In this document: positions 58,711 to 64,000 of the stretch, piece after piece | How positions within the stretch are numbered: position 1 is the first letter of the stretch | Layout: each line of letters opens with the position of its first letter | DNA from: Sympetrum striolatum | Taxonomy: Eukaryota > Arthropoda > Insecta > Odonata > Libellulidae | Reading direction: 5' to 3' | Length of the DNA: 64,000 bases | Assembly: GCA_947579665.1 (NCBI GenBank) | Contig: OX388348.1 | Location: 17,546,001-17,610,000, forward strand | The notes under the pieces: model-generated | Database searches by the model: none | Seen by the model: the letters and a program-made list of their open reading frames with translations, nothing else | What the model was told of the DNA's origin: nothing | Made by a program: the position numbers and the translations under genes

Positions 58711-61149
58711 GAAACTACGTTTTAAGATTAAGTGATGCATTTTATTGCAATACGTCTCAGATGGCTTATTTCTCGATCAAATCTTGTGAATTTTATCAAT
58801 GTAGAATTTCATATGAAATATTATATTCTGTATAATATATCGCTGGCAAGGGAAAGGTTTTTTGTTACTTTTCGAGTCCAGACATCAGCCAAGAATCCTA
58901 TACTTTATGCCTTTCATAGATATTTTCTACGTGTTTTATACTTTTGTAGCGATAGTTTTATTTTTAGCACGAATTTCCATGCCAGTGTTGACATTTTCGA
59001 AACAATTCTGAAAATTGACTTCCGTATTAAACCGTTTAATTATGACTTACCTATTATAGAGTTTAATTTCAACTTATAATCAACTGTTATTTATAATTAA
59101 GCACAAAGGTTTGGCTAAATAACGGCTCCTAAGCGCTTCTGCAATCAACGATCTTCATCTAGATATTTAACAGAAGATGCAGTATCAATGTAGAATTTGA
59201 TTCGAATTTCACAACAGGAGTAATCGTACCAAATGCTTTGAGAAGGCTCTCTTCTCTTTGCCTATTTAATTCATGTATCATTCTATAACTATATACTGGA
59301 TGTTTCTTCTTTTCAAAATTATTCTTCAAGTGTAATGTTTATTCTATGTTTGTCAAAACATTTCACTTTGGGGGTCTCTTCTCTCTCAAACACCGACGAG
59401 AATACTTTCTCTGAATTATTCAACCAAAATAGTCACGTCAAAAATATTATTTTCAGTTAACGCCTCATTTATTTTTTAAATTTTTAAGGACTTTTATTAT
59501 CGCAGAAATTGATGTTAATTATTTTCGTTATAAAAATGAATTCTTCCGGAAATTGTTTTTACGTTTGCAATTTTTTTTATCTCTTCGTTGCAGAGCCATG
59601 TAAATTCATATTTCTTATATTTTTAATAAAATAATTATTACGTCGATCTTCGTCGCATTGATTCATGAGGGATTATAGAACTTAATAAATATTCCGAAAG
59701 AAGCACATCAAGCAGAACATTAGAGATTTTTAAAATTTCTCCAAGTCTGGTCCCCATCTACCTCATTACCTTCCGTAATAAGAATATTCCGCCTGGTCAG
59801 ATTTATCCTTTAAATTCCAAAACGATACAACGAAAAAAATCTGTTTCGAGTTTATCCCTCGCATATTCATCTTACTCTATCCGATTATATTCTATCCTGT
59901 TATAGCCAATTATATCCTCATTCGTATATAATCTTATCCGTTATCTTCGTCTCTTTTCTATCTGTTTTTCTACTACTGTTTTCTCTGTTTTCTATATCTT
60001 CAGTGATCGCGTTTTCCATTTTTCTCAAAATCCGTTCCTTTGAAAATTTCCTAACCCTGTGTTGCGCTAGCTCTTTCTATCCTAGCGATCCCCTTTAACA
60101 CATACAGTGGGTGTACCCAACCAGTCTATCTCTTAAATACATAGATTGTACGTTTATGGAAGGTACATAAGCATCACGCTACTTCCTTTCTATCTAAGCT
60201 TCTCTAGTTAGGAAGGTTAAGTAAAATTATATCTGTTTACCCCTATAATCAGATGGAAGTAAACCATATAACGTATAGATTGATCGCCTGTTGCTCATAA
60301 CCCTTCCATATACCGATAAAAGTCTTGGAAGATGTAAAATTTGCGAAGTATTTTATATTAAGTATTCAATATACTTCATGCGATTTTATTCGGGTGAGAT
60401 TGAGAATAATAATATCGTATGTCACGTTACCCATCGTCATAAATTATACAATAATTAATTTATAACATTATTATGAAGAAAAGTGAAAAGAATTGTATCT
60501 GTAAAAATAAACGAAAAGAGTCTTAGGTAAAAATTATTGACTGCAGGAAAACACCCGCTACGAAAGAAGTGTAAATAAATTTGATCTAACCTACCGATAA
60601 CAATAACTAAACGCTGAGAATAAACATAAAAAATGCATATTTTTTTATTATTAAGTACATGTACGTGATACATCAATAAGTATAGTCACGTTTACATTCA
60701 AATATGTTTTAACAATATACATAATATCATAAAACAAAAATATATAAAATGAATATAGGTAGATAAATTCGCAAAAGTTCAGGGCAATATAACTCAGATG
60801 AATGATTAAAATAGTATGTAAATATGCATAATGAAAAAAACTTTTACTCTCTTAATGGCAGTCTTTAGTGTAATTTCTTTATATTATTCTGAGTTCCATT
60901 TTATTACGCAATCTAAAGGAAAATTCATCGTATACGGCACTTCATTCTGCTTTACGTACTAATTATTCCCTTGGAGTTAAATGACGAACTGCGATATAAA
61001 AAAATATCGACGAATGAATACCGCGATGTTTCGATCGAGATGATGTGCATTGTTAATTCAACAGGAGGAAATATGCTTTGGTTCTTCCATAAAACTGAAC
61101 TCTTTTGTGTCATTACACGTGCTGCAATAAGCCTCTATTAATAATACAT
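58711..61149. other. No gene; AT-rich DNA
   Basis: The 115-codon plus frame at 58732-59079 starts in AT-rich DNA and is unusually long for it, but it is rich in Phe/Ile/Tyr/Leu and shows no recognisable domain. 59870-59960 has repeated TATCC-like phrases. No other feature. Confidence 0.4.
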
Positions 61150-61620
61150 CCCTATTTCAGTCCTTTCACAATCCATACGCCATCCTACGCCACCTCTAAG
61201 CATCCTATTCATTTTCCCTTTGTCCCCCCCTCTTGTTTCTAGATCCTTTTTCCACGAAGAGATATTCTCGTTCAAATCTCTTTTGTTATCCATTCCTCGA
61301 ATAATTTTTTCCCCTTCGTATCAACTCATCCGGCAACCCGTAGCTCTTTCGCTACCTTATTTGTTTTTCCGATCCCATGACGCAAAGCTTCCTGAGCAGA
61401 CGCATGTCAAAAATGTTTAATCGGAAAGAAACATGAATACGGCCAGAAAAAAAAATCGGATTTGATGCACAAAGTGTATTTGTTCCCAGGGAGGGGAAAA
61501 AGCTCTAATATGGATGTCTAAAAACAAACTCCAATGATAAGCAGCGTGCGTGTAATTCAATTGCGGAAGTCGGGATAAAATCGAGTTTTAGAAAATGCAT
61601 TGCTGTAATTTTCGAAAGAA
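61150..61620. other. Pyrimidine-rich tract then GC-richer patch
   Basis: 61150-61400 is C/T-rich with one 66-codon frame; 61420-61620 is mixed. No gene. Confidence 0.4.
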
Positions 61621-62064
61621 TGAGTGATAGGTATCAACGCCTGAATGGGGGAAAGGAAATTGAAGAATGTGAGTATAGGAGTAAGGTTTGCTTTTTAATG
61701 AAAGCGGTGGAAATATTTCAAATTAGAGAACTTTACCAAGGAGATGAAAGGTCGAGTCGTGATCTATCGTATTATAAAACTGTGTTCTAATTTTGCTCTC
61801 TATATAAATATTTTTCCAAATTACAACTGATGAGAAATGAGTTTCGCGAATTCTCTTGTTGAAGGGATCGACATAAAGGATACATTTGCTAAATAAGTTC
61901 AGAGAAAGAACGTTTGTAGAAGATGTAACTAACATAATACCACCATAATAACAGTATATCGATTTTAGCGGCTATTCTGATAATAAGAGTATTATCAAGG
62001 AAATAGATCCTTGAGCGAATCGATTAAAAATTTATGGTTGTACAAGAAGTGAAAAATAGTAAAT
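61621..62064. other. No gene; AT-rich DNA
   Basis: No recognised feature. Confidence 0.4.
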
Positions 62065-62230
62065 TGACTGGGAATCGAACCCAGATCTCCAACTAGAAAG
62101 TTGGATAATAGACTTGAAAATAATAGTTGAAGAATAGACTTGCAAAAAAGTCCGACGGGACCGGAAATCGAACCCGGGTCTTCCGATTCCCGGTCACTTC
62201 GGACTCTTTTAATGTCTATTCTTCCTTGGG
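62065..62230 (-). repeat. SINE family 2-like B-box repeats, one inside a foldback
   Basis: Two minus-strand B boxes: CTGGGTTCGATTCCCAG (62070-62086) with a preceding 6-bp stem TCCAAC/GTTGGA, and GGAAGACCCGGGTTCGAT (62168-62185). The second lies in the loop of an inverted repeat: 62129-62165 (GAAGAATAGAC... GTCCGACGGGACCGG) pairs with 62189-62225 (CCGGTCACTTCGGAC ... GTCTATTCTTC). The 18-mer at 62168 is identical to one at 24412-24429 on the plus strand. Neither box is part of a complete tRNA. Confidence 0.6.
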
Positions 62231-64000
62231 ACTTATCCTGGCTGCACGCCATTTCATGCAAATAACCTATACAGGTTTTTCCTTGTTTAATTAACTTCTT
62301 TTAATTTTTTGTGAATTATCTGGGGGTTCCATGTGTTACTCTGTGTCGTGTCTTTCCTAAGCCCAGTTCGACTAAAGCCGTCACCACAGATTTGTCTATG
62401 AGTAACCAATCTGCGCGTTATAGCCCTAGTGAAACATAATAGAAAGAGCAGTTAGATTGAGACTTGCTATCACATTACAAGGTAAAATTACCTTTCCTCG
62501 TCATAAATGTAAAAGGCATTGTTGAATCTGCTAAGGTTTAGGTGCATGTGCTCAAACAAAAACCGCTATTGATAACGCACTCTTAATTTTGAAATCTTTA
62601 CCAGAGTCTCATTTCAGCCAATCAAACAATTCCTTTCTTTCCACTTGGATCCTCGTAATCTCTCCTCAATTAATTTTTTACCTCCAAACGGAAGAGAGGA
62701 ACGACATTGCCGATTATAAGAAGAGCAATGCCTTTTCCTTCTCTTCAATTGTTCTGCTCTTGTGAAATGATCTTTTAAAAGACTTCTCGATTGTTCACCT
62801 CACTCTGGTGTAATTTTTTAGAAGTCCTTTTCACACATAGGATGTTCTTTTCCTGATCTAAAGGAGGTAGAGGAAAATCGATAATTTTAAATTTCTTACA
62901 TTTATTTTCAAGAATTAGGTCATGAGTGCCAAGTGATATAAAAAAATATTCAATTAAGTATGGGTATTTGCAAAATCGAGCCTTTTTAATTCTGGAATAT
63001 TTGTTGATGCACTTAACTTAATACCACCTTCATTTTTTTCTCTTTCAGCGCAGAACGGTAATTAGTTTGTAGTAATTAAACTTACATTAAGTCACAAAAT
63101 GCTCCATACCTCTTATGATGCTATTGTATAAAATTAGATAAATTATAGCATTAAATTGATTATGTTTATAAAAAATGTATAAGTTAATTCATAAAAAGGA
63201 AAATTTTAAGAAAAAGGTGGTAGAATATGAATAAATTACTAAAATACAACAAAATACAATTCGATGAATACTAAGTTATAAAAGCTTACAGGAAGCGAAT
63301 CATTTATGTAAGTATATGATTTTTGAAGTTAGTTATATCTAAGTACACTAGGTTTGAAAGATCAAAGCAATTAAAGCTATCTTTTTTACTCCAAAAGGAA
63401 GTAATTGATTTATAAATTTGCGTCTTAACAAGTTTAATCAAGATGATAAACGAAATTTTTTAATCTAAACATTTCCTCACACTATCGCATAATTTCTAAA
63501 TTAGGATCCAAAAGCATTAAAGCATAATTAGTCATATGATAATATTATACACTTCTTCGGCCTTGATCTGGTGGTTGGACTCCACAGGGAATATAAGAAA
63601 AAGCGTACTTTAAATCTCACAAATTTATTTCAAAGGACCATAGTTTTGACAAAAAATCAAATAAGACTAAACTATATTCCTTTAAAATTAAAATTGCGTG
63701 ATTAAGGTTTACCTTTTCTTTCTTCCTTTACATGTGATGACCTCTCAGGTAATTAACGTAACATACATTTTGGAGAGAAAAAGTGAGCAGAAAAATCCTC
63801 TGTGAAATACACATTTCTTTTCAGAGATCATAGAAAATTGCTCTCATAATATAGAAAATCATAAATTAAGACTCATAATCGATTCCCCGTTGGCTCTAAT
63901 TGCGAAAAAATTTCTGACTTTTATCCAGCATTCCGACAGTTTTTTCCACAGCATTGCTTCACTTCCTAGCGTGTCTATATTAATATTTTGCCCACTCTAG
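62231..64000. other. No gene; AT-rich DNA
   Basis: A mild C/T-rich patch at 62620-62770. No recognised coding, RNA or repeat feature to the window end. Confidence 0.4.

Noticed and set aside
62065..62090. Possible tRNA gene on the minus strand
   Set aside because: T-arm and an anticodon-like stem are present, but no acceptor stem or D-arm; more likely a SINE fragment.

Overview
The window is AT-rich eukaryotic DNA with no recognisable host protein-coding gene. Every open frame whose translation I recognise belongs to a transposable element: non-LTR retrotransposon (LINE) endonuclease, reverse transcriptase (RT) and C-terminal domains, a mariner transposase and a pogo/Tigger-like DNA-binding domain. 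The mixture of CR1/L2-like and RTE-like LINEs, mariner/Tc1 elements, tRNA-derived SINEs and tiny palindromic MITEs fits an invertebrate animal, most likely an arthropod and probably an insect. The species cannot be fixed from the sequence. The window is best read as intergenic or large-intron DNA.

Layout. 0-4 kb: two same-strand 3' fragments of an RTE-like LINE (LINE F) on either side of a roughly 0.6 kb pogo/Tigger-like remnant with inverted termini (2588-3203). 4.56-9.4 kb: the largest element, a minus-strand CR1/L2-group LINE (LINE A) with a coiled-coil ORF1, an apurinic endonuclease and an RT whose motif C reads FAND instead of FADD. It is riddled with stops, and its 3' UTR is interrupted by a second, unrelated LINE end (LINE B). 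9.4-34 kb: mainly unique AT-rich DNA with pyrimidine-rich tracts, GC-richer islands, a tRNA-derived SINE with target-site duplications (13.8 kb), a cluster of Pol III B-box repeats (23.7-24.5 kb) and an old long-period duplication (28-32.7 kb). 34-44 kb: a LINE C 3' end, a second copy of the 13.8 kb SINE (39.8 kb, 17-bp target-site duplication), and two copies of a 77-bp near-perfect palindromic MITE differing at one base (39.56 and 42.94 kb). 47.0-48.4 kb: a large recent inverted repeat with arms of about 575 bp and a 189-bp spacer, carrying a 112-bp mariner-like MITE at the mirrored position in each arm. 50-64 kb: LINE D 3' end with a roughly 50-bp degenerate tandem repeat, a widespread-type GC-rich repeat (53.5 kb), an internally deleted 940-bp mariner element (54.5-55.4 kb), LINE E (57.7-58.4 kb) ending in a (TCTATG)n tail, and a foldback B-box repeat (62.1-62.2 kb).

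Nothing here works together as a pathway or operon. The coherent story is transposition history: autonomous elements now dead, non-autonomous derivatives, and an inverted duplication that could be a hairpin-RNA source. Between the repeats, GC-richer islands with normal sequence complexity could be cis-regulatory sequence of an unseen neighbouring gene; this is inference only.
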